From: Terfezia claveryi
Taxonomy: Eukaryota > Ascomycota > Pezizomycetes > Pezizales > Pezizaceae
Direction of reading: 5' to 3'
Length of the DNA: 64,000 nt
Assembly: GCA_015179025.1 (NCBI GenBank)
Contig: WHUX01000165.1
Coordinates: 56,384 to 120,383, forward strand
In this document: piece by piece, positions 28,907 through 40,614 of the stretch
Position numbering within the stretch: position 1 is the first letter of the stretch
How the letters are laid out: the number at the start of each line of letters is the position of its first letter
Notes under the pieces: model-generated
Seen by the model: only the letters and a program-made list of their open reading frames with translations
Databases searched by the model: none
What the model was told of the DNA's origin: nothing
Made by a program: the position numbers and the translations under genes

Positions 28907-31900
28907 ATGTCAAGCTTTGCAGAAGCCTCAGGGTCGGGCAACGACTCAATGAGGCCTCCAGAAGCCCCCAAAAGCACGAACACAACACCCGATCGAAAAA
29001 TAACCACACTCATGACCAAACTAAATGGATCAGACAATTACCCTGAATGGGTCACAACTATGAAACTCTACTTCCAAATGATCCAACTAGGAGACCATCG
29101 AGCATGGGATATTATCGAAGGAACATACCGAAAACCTCCAGATAAGCCACAAGAATGGCTGGATGGGAATCACTACATTCTTCTTACCATCCTAAAAAAT
29201 AGTGAACCCCAAGTCCGTAGTCGAATTGCGACAGTGGAAAAAGCCAAAGACGCCTGGAATACCCTCAAACAAGCCTATGAAGGAAGAACAGCAACTGAAT
29301 TCCATTCTTTATTAAGAAGCTTGGTATATCTCCACTATGACGATAGAAAACACTCGATCTCAGAGTACATCACAGCATACGAAAAACTCTGGAATACCTT
29401 CTCAGGCATTATCGCTCGAGCAGACCTTACCAAGAATACTGGATTTGGTAAAGGATTACTGGCCTTCTCTAGATGTGAGCAGGTTAAAACCGAATTTCTA
29501 CTCATGTCACTACCTACATTCTACGCAAGTACTGTAGAAAATGTCAGGTCAAAAGAACAAACCTACGACGATACTGCACGGAAAATAAACGAATACATTA
29601 CCGCTAGGCAAAAAGGCCAAAACCAACACAAAGAAAACAACAGCAATCCATTGGTTCAAAGAATAGCCTTGAACGATAAACGTTGCAGCTATTGCATAGG
29701 TAAGGGATGGCAAGGTCTCAATCACAATGAGAACGAATGTTATACCAAGAAAAGGGAACAAGGGAATGCTGCCAAACGCCAGAAACGAAAGAAGGATGAA
29801 GAAGCTGTTATTGTGCAGATAACAATAGGAAAAGCAGACGGAGGACCAACAGGAGCATACCAATATGATACGGCTGCATCTCATCACACAACGAACGAAC
29901 TTGGAAGGCTATCGGAAATACAGGACAATCTCAACCTAGTGGTAAAAGGACATAATGGAGCAGAATCCATCTGTACCACTATGGGTACACTGACACTCCA
30001 ATGTAATGGAAGAACGATATACCACAAAGAATGCCTATATGATCCAACATACAGCAATATCATCAGTGGAGAAAGGATGCCAGATAAACATATCCTACAA
30101 GTACATGGTAAAGTAGCCAAGCTAAAGAAGGGAGGAAAAATCCTCTACAATATGGAAAGAGACAATAAAGGTGCACTCTGGATAATACCCGACCAGACCC
30201 GATTCCATATATCAATTGCCCAACAAATACCGGCCGCTCAGCCCAAGCAGACATCAGCTGCTCAGCAGACACCGGCCGCCTACCAAACATCGGCTAAACA
30301 GCAAATGCCGGCTATGACTCCAACTATCCAACAACCATTAGCTGCTTACAACAAATTAATGGCACTACATGAGCGATATGGGCATATTTCCTTCAATACA
30401 CTAAAAACCCTCACGGAATATCAGCTACTAGGAAAAATGATCCAACCAGCAATTGCCTGCGACGCATGCCAACTCAGTAAAGCAACAAAACCAGCAGCTA
30501 AAAAGGAACAAGGAATAAGGACATCCAAACCACTGGAACGATTACATGCAGACTTAATTGGGCCTATAGACCCAATAACCCTTTCCAGCCAATATAGATA
30601 TCTCCTACTAGTAACTGATGATTACAGTAGATATATAGTAGCTAGATCTCTAAAGCAAAAAAGCGATGCAGCAGGAGCACTTATTGGAATTATCAATGCC
30701 CTGGAAAACAAAGCTGGCCACCAACATAAAGTTGTCCAAATACAAGCAGACTGGGGGGGCGAGTTCCATACACTCAAGCTCAACACTGAACTACAACAGA
30801 GAGGAATTACTCTTAAAGAGACAGTACCAAGACACAGCGAGACAAATGCTGTTGCAGAACGCACAAATAGGACCATCATGACCATGAGTAGAACGGCTCT
30901 GCTAGCAGCAAAAATGCCAAAAAACCTCTGGGACAAAGCTGCACAATAGGCAGTGTACACAAAAAACAGAGTTCCCCACAAAGCTCTGAATGGAGGAATA
31001 CCAATTGAAGTACTCTTTAAGAAAAACGCTCTACAAGAGCGAAGCAACCTAAGACCATTCGGCCAAAAAGTCATTTGCTTTAACTATGAGAATAAAGCCT
31101 CAGATAAATTAGCCCCTCGAGGGTATACTGCTCGAATCGTTGGATATACAACTACATTTGGTACATATATAACGATCAATGAGAAAGAAAAATGCACCTT
31201 AGCTAAAAATTCCGCAAAAGCTCAAGAAAGCGAGCTCCAAAAAGCCCAAGAAAACGAGCTCGGAAAAGATCAAGAATACGAGCTCCGAAAAGGTCAAGAA
31301 AGCGAGCTCGAAAAAACCCAAGAAAGCGAGCTCGGAAAAGCTCAAGAAAGCGAGCTCGAAAAAGCTCAAGAAAGCGAGCTCAGAAAAGCTCAAGAAAGCG
31401 AGCTCAGAAAAGCTCAAGAAAGCGACCTCGGAAAAGCTCAAGAAAGCGAGCTCGGAAAAGCTCAAGAAAGCGACCTCGCAAAAGCTCAACAAAGTACTCA
31501 AGACTCCACCCTGCAGCAAGGGAGGCATCGGAAAAGTGCTGCAGAATGGATAGAAGAACTTGGGGAACGAAAATCTAAAAGACAACGAAAGGCCACTGAG
31601 AAAGCTACGATCAAGGTCACTGAAAAAGCCACGATCAGAATAGTCAACTCTGACCATCCAACAGATGCACAAACCAGATCCTCTGCACAAGCACATGAAT
31701 GGGCAAAAGCACGAACTAAAGAAAGAGAGCAATTGCAGAAATATGGCGTATTCACAAGAATCACTAAAGAAGATATCCCAGAAGGGACCAAGATTGTAGA
31801 CACCAAATGGGTCTATACAATAAAGCGAAAATTAGACGGAAGTATTGAGAAATACAAAGCCAGAAAAGTAGGGAGAGGATTTACTCAGGAGGATGGGATC

Positions 31901-33181
31901 AACTATGATTCCGACAAAACCTACGCACAAATGATGAGATCCGAAACATTGAAAATCCTGCTTATACTGGCCATGTATAAAAAATGGAGAATTCGGCAGT
32001 GGGACGTGGTAGCCGCCTACTTGCAGGCTCTTTTATATCATGATGTCTATATTTCGGATATAAATGAAAATGGAGAGACCGAATACTGGAAGCTTAACAA
32101 AGCTCTATATGGGCTAAAACAAGCAGGGCATGAGTGGTTTAAGACATTAGAGAAGATTCTAGCACTTGCAGGACTCCATCAATGCATTGGAGATGAAGGG
32201 ACTTACACAAACCATGATAATTCCTTCATTCTGGGAACTCATGTCGATGACCTTATAGGAATTGCGGATAATGAGACAATACTCAAAGAATTCGAAGAAA
32301 AAATCGAGGAAAAAATTGAGCTTGAAAAGCGTGGGAATCTAGAGAAACTCCTAGGAATTGAGCTTAAGTGGAACAACACAAATACGGAAGTCATAATGAC
32401 CCAAAAGGCACTTATAGAAACAATGGCCTCAAAATACCTCCTCCACGGCGAACCGCAACATAAGAATTCCTTACCCATTAATCCAGAAGTATATGGCGAC
32501 TCTAATGACCATTTCGAAGATGCTAAGAAATATCAAGCACTTACAGGAGGACTACTTTATATTGCAAGAATGACAAGACCTGAGATATCTATCCATGTCA
32601 ACCTTCTGGGACGGCGAGCATCTAAACCTTCCACAACAAATTATAGAGCTGCTTTAACTATTCTCCAATATCTCCAGAACACCAAGCATTTAGGACTAAT
32701 TCTATGCAAACCTACGGATTTACACCTCGTTATATATGCAGATGCATCCTACGGTGGTGAACAAGCGAGATCCCAAACAGGAGTACTCATGACTCTCGGT
32801 GATCAACCAGTAGGATGGTACAGTCGCCGTCAGGATACTGTATCCTTGTCAATCACCGAAGCAGAATATATTGCTGCATGTGAAGGAGCCAAAGATGCAG
32901 CTTGGGCACAACAACTCCTAGATGAACTTGGATTATCACTAAAACCTACGGTAAAAACAGATAGTGAAGGAACCTTCAACCTAGCTCATACCTCTCGCTG
33001 TTTAAGACGAACTAGGCATATTGAACATCGATACCACTATCTACGCCAACAAGTGCAAGCAGAAAAATTAGCCATAACAACTATCCCAGGCAAGGAAAAT
33101 CCAGCGGATATTCTTACCAAGATTACGCCCATGGTTACCATTAAAAAATGGCAAGACCGGTGGATGAGATTGGCAGAGTAG
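28907..33181 (+). pseudogene. gag-pol: E5 gag-pol polyprotein with one TAG
   Basis: 1424 codons in one frame from MSSFAEASGSG. Gag (KLNGSDNYPEWVTTMKLYFQ) ends in a variant zinc knuckle, C-X2-C-X9-H-X4-C, near residue 260. Protease active site is DTAASHH. Integrase has HHCC (HERYGH ... CDACQ) and catalytic residues in DDYSRY, QADWGGEF and AERTNR. TAG at 30947 follows the integrase core (KAAQ-stop-AVYTKN). Then come twelve or so 8-residue KAQESEL repeats (31207-31490), RT (KWVYTIKRKLDGSIEKYKAR; HVDDL active site near 32240) and RNase H (IYADASYGGE, TEAEYIAACEG). With identical LTRs the TAG is either very recent, fixed at insertion, or read through. Confidence 0.92.
31207..31490 (+). repeat. 24-bp coding minisatellite in E5 pol
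   Basis: About twelve copies of GCTCAAGAAAGCGAGCTC plus six bases, encoding the 8-residue KAQESELx. It lies between integrase and RT. All copies are in frame, so length change is selected or recent. Confidence 0.9.
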
Positions 33182-33188
33182 AGGAGGG
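33180..33188 (+). promoter_or_regulatory. E5 polypurine tract
   Basis: AGAGGAGGG immediately before the 3' LTR; it overlaps the gag-pol stop codon. Confidence 0.7.
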
Positions 33189-33427
33189 TGTAGGAAATAC
33201 TCTTCCAATACATGTGCAACCATGTGAGTACGTCAACAACATATGGACATAGAGGCATGTGGATAAGAAGGCATATGACAAGCATGTGCGAATACGGAGG
33301 AGATATGTATATATAGACTGCTAGAACCCCTAAAGCAGAGATATAGATCAAGCAAGCAATACATCTCTCTTACAGATCAATCCCCAATATCTACGTTCAT
33401 ATATCCTAAGATCTCATAATCCTTACG
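33189..33427 (+). repeat. E5 3' LTR
   Basis: 239 bp, apparently identical to the 5' LTR. Confidence 0.92.
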
Positions 33428-33432
33428 GCATG

Positions 33433-34165
33433 TATTGTATTGAGTGAAGTGATTGCTTCTTGTTATCCCGAACAAGTAGGAACATGAACGAGATATATAC
33501 ACATGTATGAGCGTACATCTAAAGCATGAAGAAGAAGGAGAAGCACATGTCCGTTGCAAGCCATATAGCTAGGCATGAAGCAACGATATGAGTGCGAGCA
33601 AGGTGTGAGTACGCAATATGATGTGCAAGCCGCTGACGGCTACCTATGGTATAGGTAGCAAGGCATGGGCAGAATGAACGGAATGTACTACATTCATTCT
33701 AACACCTCTTTTTACAAGTTCCAGTATAAAAGGTCTTCAAATGAGTGTGGAAAGCATTTCGGCAATCTAGTCCTGACGCTGCGCGGTAAGCCTGGGCCAG
33801 TGATATGGCATGATCAACCATTAGGGAAGCGGCCAAACCTCTATACAGACAATAGAGGGTCGGGCCGAACAGTAAAGAGTCGTAGAGCCATTCGCAATAC
33901 AAGATGCCTAACAGATGTGTATGGTATTGCGCATGCAGTAAGCTGCCTTCGAATCGGAATTGTGAATTTTAGCATGGAAGCGTGATAGTTCTCCGATTCA
34001 TCCTTACATACTATGCTACCCGGGCCTAGACGAATGATCCAAGGATCCGTCTCAAATGCCGTTCGAGCGAATCGACCCGCTGTGACGTTGAGACTCATGC
34101 ATGATATACAAAAACCGAACATAACTGCGTCAACCTACTGAACGTAAGTATGGTATGATAATGAC
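33433..34165. other. Intergenic, no recognisable gene
   Basis: A 106-codon frame at 33665-33985 has no recognisable motif and unbiased composition. I do not call it a gene. Confidence 0.4.
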
Positions 34166-34180
34166 GATGATCAATCAATA

Positions 34181-35491
34181 ATGTCAATGCAAATCTTTTT
34201 TTTTATTATTTTTTTTTTAAAAATACTTGTTACTCCAATGAGGCGCCATCAGGGGGCTATGAGGAGCTACCCAGACCCGGGTGGGTTCCAGGGTAAGGCA
34301 AGTTAATCTGCCAGACTCACCCAAGCTATATACACATGTAAAGGAACGAGACCCCGTGCTGTCATTAACGGACGAGCCGATGAGCCTGACTGGGTCTCGC
34401 TTAGCTGAACTAAAGAACTCATGGAGAATGAAGGCCTAAGAAATAAGAATAAAGAGACTCGTGAGAATAGTGGCGACTAAATAAGAGATGATCCAAACGA
34501 AAGAAGACTGCCTTGCAGCCTGTGAGATACCAAAAACTAAGTGAGCTCGTGATATAATAACTTGAAAAATGCCTCGGTGGCCTCAAAAGTCTCTCCCTTC
34601 CTTTCCCTATACTGGCTTGTCGAGCTCTTACCAGCTGCGCTTTTCTCCCAGTAAGGCCCTTCTATAGTGATTGAAGTGTGGGCAGTCGAAGGTTATGTGG
34701 CCCCCGGTCCCTGTAGGGTATCCACAAGCACAGCTCCCTAACTCTACCTTGCCGATGTGGTGGAGCCAACTTTTCTGGGGGCCCCTGTTCGTTCGTAACC
34801 AGGTGTTAGCTGACAAGGCGTGACGGTCCCATTCCACCCTTCTAACTCCATACCCCACTCTGTTCCTGGCTTCTTTGCGTGCTGCCTTGGAAGAGGCGCG
34901 GAGCCCCCCCCTCTGTTGCCATCCAGGTGGTGTCCAAATATGTCCCTAGCTGGGAGTTGAAGTTAGCAGTGCCGTCCGCCTTCTCATTGCCTTCAATACC
35001 AATGTGGCCTCTTATCCAAGAGAACCGGAAGTCCTTATCCTCGGAGTGTAGGACTAGTAGGGATTTGATGCGCCTCTCAATGCTGGAGTGTGGAGGAGTG
35101 CCCATACTCATGTTCCGGATTGATTGGATTGCCGCTTGTGAGTCCGATAAAATGGTGAGCATGCTAGAGGCCTCCATCTCTAGAGCCAACTGCATGGCAT
35201 GGAGTTCGCCGTCCGCCACTATGGTTTTGTCACCTAGATACCCACCATAATCAAGGGGCCCTCCTCCTTTCTGATCGTCGCTATAGATTCCACTAGCCAC
35301 CTCCTCTTCTCGGCCAGTGCTATCAGTGTAACAGACCCTCCAGCCCTCCTCAAGGATGGATCCTATCTCCGCAGCCCAATATCCTGGGTGTTTGGATTTT
35401 TGGGATTGGGGATCGAAGATTTCCTCATAGATGATGGGAAATGGACCTGTATGGTATCTTCCCAACCGTCTAGTAAGAATTATGGTTCACT
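34181..35491 (-). mobile_element. 5'-truncated Tad-like LINE with 15-bp target duplication
   Basis: GATGATCAATCAATA occurs at 34166-34180 and again at 35492-35506, flanking the insert exactly. The minus-strand element ends with a poly(A) tail (plus-strand T run about 34196-34220), preceded by the 3' UTR block shared with 24528-24800. Only the end of ORF2 (RNase H and zinc knuckle) remains, the classical outcome of incomplete target-primed reverse transcription. Confidence 0.85.
34628..35465 (-). pseudogene. LINE ORF2 C-terminus: RNase H and CCHC knuckle
   Basis: RNase H motifs: YTDSTGREEE (first Asp), GELHAMQLALEM (Glu), ILSDSQAAI (Asp) and FSWIRGHIGIEGNEKAD (His/Asp). Downstream, in another frame after a one- or two-base shift near 34850, come NTWLRTNRGPQKSWLHHIG and the knuckle CACGYPTGTGGHITFDCPHF, then the end of ORF2 at 34628. 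RNase H followed by this CCHC is the layout of Tad1-clade LINEs. The endonuclease and RT domains are missing by 5' truncation. Confidence 0.85.
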
Positions 35492-35506
35492 GATGATCAA
35501 TCAATA

Positions 35507-36518
35507 CTATCGACCGATCATCCGGAAGCATGTCTATACTTGCATATATCCTGGGTTGAACATCCAGCGAAGGAAGGGGCGAAGGCAGGGGCGAAATCGG
35601 GGTAAACACGGAATTGGTGGATATGCAAAAGTAAAGCGATTATATGGCTATGTGGTGACACGTCAAGCTGCAGAATAAGCTAATATTGTATACGTGGCGG
35701 GTTGAACATCTAGCTGGGAAGAGCAAAATATTGGATAATATCGCAGGCTGCATATCCTGCTATGCAAGCTGCAGGGCGAAGATTGAATATATCGCAAGCT
35801 GAACGAATATCACTCTAGAGAAGGAGCTAATATGGTTTGTATTCTAAATACCAGGTTCTGGTTTATTTTGATCCAAGATGATATCTGCCCCACATTCGAC
35901 CCCATATCCAATAAATTGGCCCACTTCTATCCATGGGACCCTACACTATTCTCCAGTTGTGTTCTGAGCACCAATCACAAGCTATTTTCTTCATATACAT
36001 CATAGAACTCCTTCATGTATTCCCTGATCGTGACTATCTCCAAAGAGCATGTAAGTAAGGAAATCCACCTAACTGATAGATGTGACCTCGTAGTGATCTA
36101 GACACAAGGTTGCAGAGACAAAAGACGCAGTTGAGGGTAAAGAGGGTCTGGAAATAACTCGCCTTCCCCCTTTCCCGACATTTTCAAGCTTTAGGAGCTT
36201 ACAGGTAAGTTGTATCCAGTGAAGCTTTCCAGTAGATATAGTCTCCTGGAGCAATCCTAAGGACAGGTTCATTGCAAGGGAATCAGCTACGATTGGCTCT
36301 GATGGAGCGCTGGTTTTTAATGTTCCTATAGTAAGGTCCATCCAAACTACAACCCGCCAATGGCCACACACTGCCCGCCACGCCAGATTCTTCGGTGACA
36401 AGTCCACCACACTGGGAGCCAGGTCTAGGGAAAGGGGATAGGCTATTGCCGGAAACACATAATCCTTCGTCGCAGAATCATAACTCCCATCGGAGTTAAA
36501 TAACTTAGCTAAAGCGAA
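35507..36518. other. Intergenic, no recognisable gene
   Basis: Positions 35560-35800 hold loose repeats around GTTGAACATC. A 129-codon minus frame at 36069-36458 has no recognisable features. Confidence 0.35.
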
Positions 36519-36590
36519 AGTAAATTTTTTTTTTCAATACTTGTTACTCCTATGGGGCTCCATTATGGGGTCTATGAATGGATGGTTTAA
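36519..36590 (-). repeat. Short LINE 3'-end fragment
   Basis: A T run followed by CAATACTTGTTACTCCTATG and GGGGTCTATGA, the terminal block of the two LINEs at 24528 and 34181. It is a very short 5'-truncated copy. Confidence 0.55.
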
Positions 36591-39050
36591 ATGGCACACT
36601 TTTAATACAATTCCTACGACGCCCAAACATCGCCATGTGTTTGAGTGTGGAAAGGTATTTAGAGATGTATGTAGGCGGCAGCTGTCCTTTCCAAGTGCTC
36701 ATTTTCTCAACCATACTAAGATCGAGTTCGACGAAAATGAAAGCATCATACCAGTCGATTTGGTGTGTCACAAAGCATTGTGATTGCTACTCGTTAGAGG
36801 GTTTGACAAGAAGATCCATTTCTGAGTCAGTCGAGTAGAGAATTGTCTAGACTGCTGGTTGCTTGAGCATGTGCAAAATCCTTTGCAAGGCTGGAAAGAA
36901 GTGGCTTCTCCCTTAACATTGAACAGGCAACTATCTTCATCAAAAACAACTAACAAGTGAGGTGAATCTTCATTTGGCATGGTTGCTAGGTGCATAATTA
37001 TGCAATTCATACGCTGTTGTAACTTCTGTGTATACTTAAGACTTTGTAGGCCCTCAAAATTATCAGTCTAAACTTTTAGTATAATATGAATTATAGGTGT
37101 AAAGCTGCAGTACTAACCTGGGGTAGAAAAAGATCATTCCATTCCTTGTCTTTACTGATCTCCTGTATGATCTTCTCCAGCATTTGTATAGTGTCATTAC
37201 AAAACTTAAAATTTTTTGTTTTGATCTTATAGTGGCAATAATATCAGAAAATGGATTCATTGAGTAGAGCATATTATCTGTCGACCATGGAGCTATCAAT
37301 TTATACCACTTGCGAGCAATATCTCCCTAAGGAAGAACATCTTTATTTGCCTTGATGGCCTTTCTGTGAAAGCAACTTTGACAATATATGGAAGGCTCTA
37401 AGGATTAGAGCCAATACACAGTTATGTGTCATTATTAATTTCTCTTGTAACAGTTGAGATCTATCCCTCTTCCATAACAATGCTTTATATATAAAGCACC
37501 TAATCTCAAAGTCTCAAAAAGAGAAACTGGATTCACTAATTTACAAAAATTAGACTGTATCATTAGATGATTTTTGATATTTCATCTACTAATCGGAATG
37601 ATATTGAGTAGATATCCTGGTAGTTCTATTAGGTAGAATTCTCATATAGAAGCAGTTTTTTCTACAAGGTGAGTTTTGCATAACTACATAAGGTTTGTCT
37701 TTATTAAGATTATACTGCACAGGAGTAATAACACTTCCACTAATAGCGTTCTGTTATAATTTATCTAAGTCTTGATAGGCCTTTCCTACAAAAGCTAGAA
37801 GAGCTACCCACATTTTGTCTACACTTGTCTGGTGAAATAAAAACGAGTAGAGGAACTTTAATAAGGCATCCTTAAAGGTATAGTATTTTAAACTCATGAG
37901 GACCCTTAGGTCACTTACCAGCATACCTTCAGAGTAGCAGGACTTTAATGCATACTTTAATTCTATCAACTGCAGGAGCTGGAGGCACATTATTTTGGAC
38001 TATGCTTCAGAGTCTGTAGATATATAAGCCTAATTTATTTTATCAGAATACTTCATAATCCATGATTATACTGGAAGTTACGAAGAGGTATTAAAACTGC
38101 TTTAAATAACCCTCATTGAATTTAATTATTGATCACTAGTAGGAAATAGAGTGCAGAAAACTATGCTGTACATGGTAGTGAGGGAATCCTAGCCACGAAC
38201 CAGGGAATCCAGTAATCCAAGATATTGGTCGCATTACTTTTTTCACCTTAAAAATTCAAGGCAAAAGTGATATAGGTCGGAAGATGTAAGAAGCTACATG
38301 ACGAGTAATAGAGGTGATAGAGACCTTGGCAAAATAGAAAGCTAAAGGATTGATACAATAGAGAGCTAGAGGCAGTATAAAGTTGGAGCTAGTGGAGAGC
38401 TAGAGCTGGTTAAAAGCTGGAGAGGAGAGCTTGAAAACCTAGGATATGAGGTCATTGGGTAGCATTATAAGCTCTAAGAACTAGGGTATGGGGTGAGAAG
38501 TTGTCAGGTATGATTGTCTCGGTCTCTCCCCACTATATTTATCATAACTAATCATCTTAGGTTGCCACTAGAGTAACCAGACTACAGAACTATAGATAAG
38601 TAGTTGTAGGAGAAGATTAAGTATCTTGGTACTGAGTACTTATGCAGTAGTTAGGTGCTTTTTTATAATATTTGCTTACTTTATATACTAACTAAAAGAG
38701 TATAATTAATCTTTACCGAGTTAAATATAGAATTTTTTCTTTAGTTTAACTTGTACTAGCCTTTCTATATATTCTCTTTTAAAAGCTAAAAGTTTAATCT
38801 TTGCCTACTATCACTAACTAGGTAAAGATCGACTACATAGAAGAGATTGATACAGAGATTGCCCCCACAAGTACAACCAAAAACATATATTACCCTCAAT
38901 TCAAGGAAATGCATTCACAATAATACCCACCCCAGGTAAAAAAATATATGAGAATTCAAATTCCATAACTATAACAGCCGTAGACCTATACTCAGTATGC
39001 TATAACTCTGCAACTTAGACAGTGTCTACCTCTCCCCCTCTTCTTTGACC
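36591..39050. other. AT-rich decayed sequence, unrecognised
   Basis: Minus-strand frames of 70-80 codons at 36768-37010, 37063-37299 and 37754-37990 look like pieces of one former protein (for example HLLVVFDEDSCLFNV), but I cannot name it. 38330-38450 holds AGAGCTAGAG-type short repeats. Confidence 0.35.
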
Positions 39051-39926
39051 TTAACTTCTACCACTACCCCGACCCCTATCACGACTAGCTGGAATAGGTA
39101 GATGGTCACTATAAGTACGTTCTATAAGATTACAAGTAGTTTTAGAGTATAGAATAGGTTTAAAAATAGAATACATACTACATAAACTTAAAAAAAGCAT
39201 AGCTGTTTCTAGCCTCTGCATATCAGCCCCCTCAGCATTATATTTTGAGTGCCTTGTAGTCCTTAATTGAGCAACCTTGCCCACTAGCAGCTTAAGCACC
39301 TCCTCTTGTTTTTTTTAAAGCTTCAGCATGCTCTTTACCTTCTTTAGCCTTCTGTTCTTTAGCCAACTTCTTTGCTTCTCGATTTGTAGCCTTTTCTGCT
39401 GCCAGGACTATAGCAGCTACAATTCGAGCTTTCTCCTCCTCAATATAAACCCAATCTAGTGTACGAGGACCTTGTAACTGCTTCTGTGAACGAGGCTTTA
39501 CTTGCTTATTGTAACAGAGCTCTTTAACCTCTAAGGAGGTTGGCTCAACTACTCGGTACTAGACAATCTTGCTCTCTATATATCCAAGAGTATGGTGAAG
39601 AATTCTATGAGAGGGAGGAGTCATATTAAGGCTTAATGCATCTGCCCGAAGCCTGTCTACCTTAAATGGAGTAGAGGGTGTAGGTTGGTGAAGATTATCA
39701 GGGGAGTTAGCTGTTTTTTAGTAGCAATCAACAACCTTTTCCAGACAAAATGGCTGTATCCCATAAGCCTTAAATCCACTAAGAATATTATTCTTTGTTA
39801 AAGCCTGATCACGAGCAATGCAAAGGCATTCCCAAAACTCTTGTTCTCCAAAAGATTGACTAGGACATTCATAGATAAAGTCTTGAAGTGCAGTTTGATA
39901 TGCTCACTCCAAAGGTCCAAAGCAAG
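39051..39926 (-). pseudogene. pogo-type transposase relic, C-terminal part
   Basis: On the minus strand, FGPLE-stop-AYQTALQDFI, ILSGFKAYGIQPF (the conserved AF..TGI.P.. region) and a Lys/Glu/Ala coiled coil (EEEKARIVAAVLAAEKATNR) match the C-terminal half of Fot1/pogo transposases. The frame breaks inside codons at 39926 and continues at 60547 on the other side of E3 (LMQPLDIAC joins FGPLE), so E3 split a single gene. Additional stops show it was already dead or has decayed since. Confidence 0.8.
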
Positions 39927-40068
39927 TGTAACAAAGGCTCTGGGGGACAAGGCAACCAAGGGGTACGCCGGGGCAGTAGCAAGGGGGAATTGTATACGTA
40001 GGAGCGCTACGTGTGTGATCTGGGGAAAGGCTAGGGTAACACATATGTAGGAATGCTACGTGTGTGAC
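39927..40068 (-). repeat. E3 3' LTR, distal part
   Basis: Matches the end of the 5' LTR (TTACA end, GCCTTGTCCCCCAGAGCC, ACACGTAG palindromes). It is cut at GTGAC by E2'. Confidence 0.88.
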
Positions 40069-40580
40069 TGTAACGGCGTAAGTCATTGGCTGTGGCTATA
40101 ACTAAAGACGTGACTCCAAGGAGTGCACGAAGATGAGACTATAACTGTAGATTGAAGTATCAAGACAAAAGGCAGAGTCTGTATTACCAAGGTTATAATA
40201 CAAGACGTTGCGTAAGGAACAAGAACAAGAAACGACAACTAAGGCTTCCTATATACACGATTGCCATGGCTAAAGGAGTGGCGCTCGACTAACTTGACGT
40301 CACCTGCGATCGCAGGTGATACTCCGCGATCTACCCCTCTAATCCCTTCTAGTATTAAGACACTCGAACAAGCCTGCTAACACTCGAACAAGCCTGCTGA
40401 CACTCGAACAAGCCTGTTCGGGTGTCAAATACCTCGCAAGTAAATTCAAATACCATGCTGACACTCGAACAAGCCTGTTCGGGTGTCAAATAGCTCGCAA
40501 GTAAATTCAAATACCATGCTGACACTCCAACAAGCCTGTTCGGGTGTGAAATAGCTCGCAAGTAAATTAACGCCGTGACA
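40069..40580 (-). repeat. E2' 3' LTR
   Basis: Contains TCACCTGCGATCGCAGGTGA at 40300-40319 and three copies of the AACAAGCCTGTT palindrome array. Confidence 0.92.
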
Positions 40581-40614
40581 ATATCCCCTCCTTACGGCCG
40601 AAGTCCCTTGAGGC

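Larger units (their letters stand above)
28626..33427 (+). mobile_element. Ty1/copia LTR retrotransposon E5, young
   Basis: Two 239-bp LTRs (28626-28864, 33189-33427) look identical by eye, with the 5-bp target duplication GCATG (28621-28625, 33428-33432). A single gag-pol frame is interrupted by one TAG. The domain order (Gag, protease, integrase, RT, RNase H) defines copia. It is the best preserved retrotransposon of the window. Confidence 0.95.

Noticed and set aside
31199..31732. Minus-strand 177-codon Phe/Leu/Ser repeat protein, membrane-like
   Set aside because: Antisense of the copia KAQESEL array; the hydrophobicity is a by-product.
33665..33985. 106-codon frame between copia and LINE
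   Set aside because: No motif, repeat or paralogue; a frame this long is expected by chance in this composition.
36069..36458. 129-codon minus-strand frame
   Set aside because: No recognisable domain and no nearby evidence of a gene; left as unassigned sequence.
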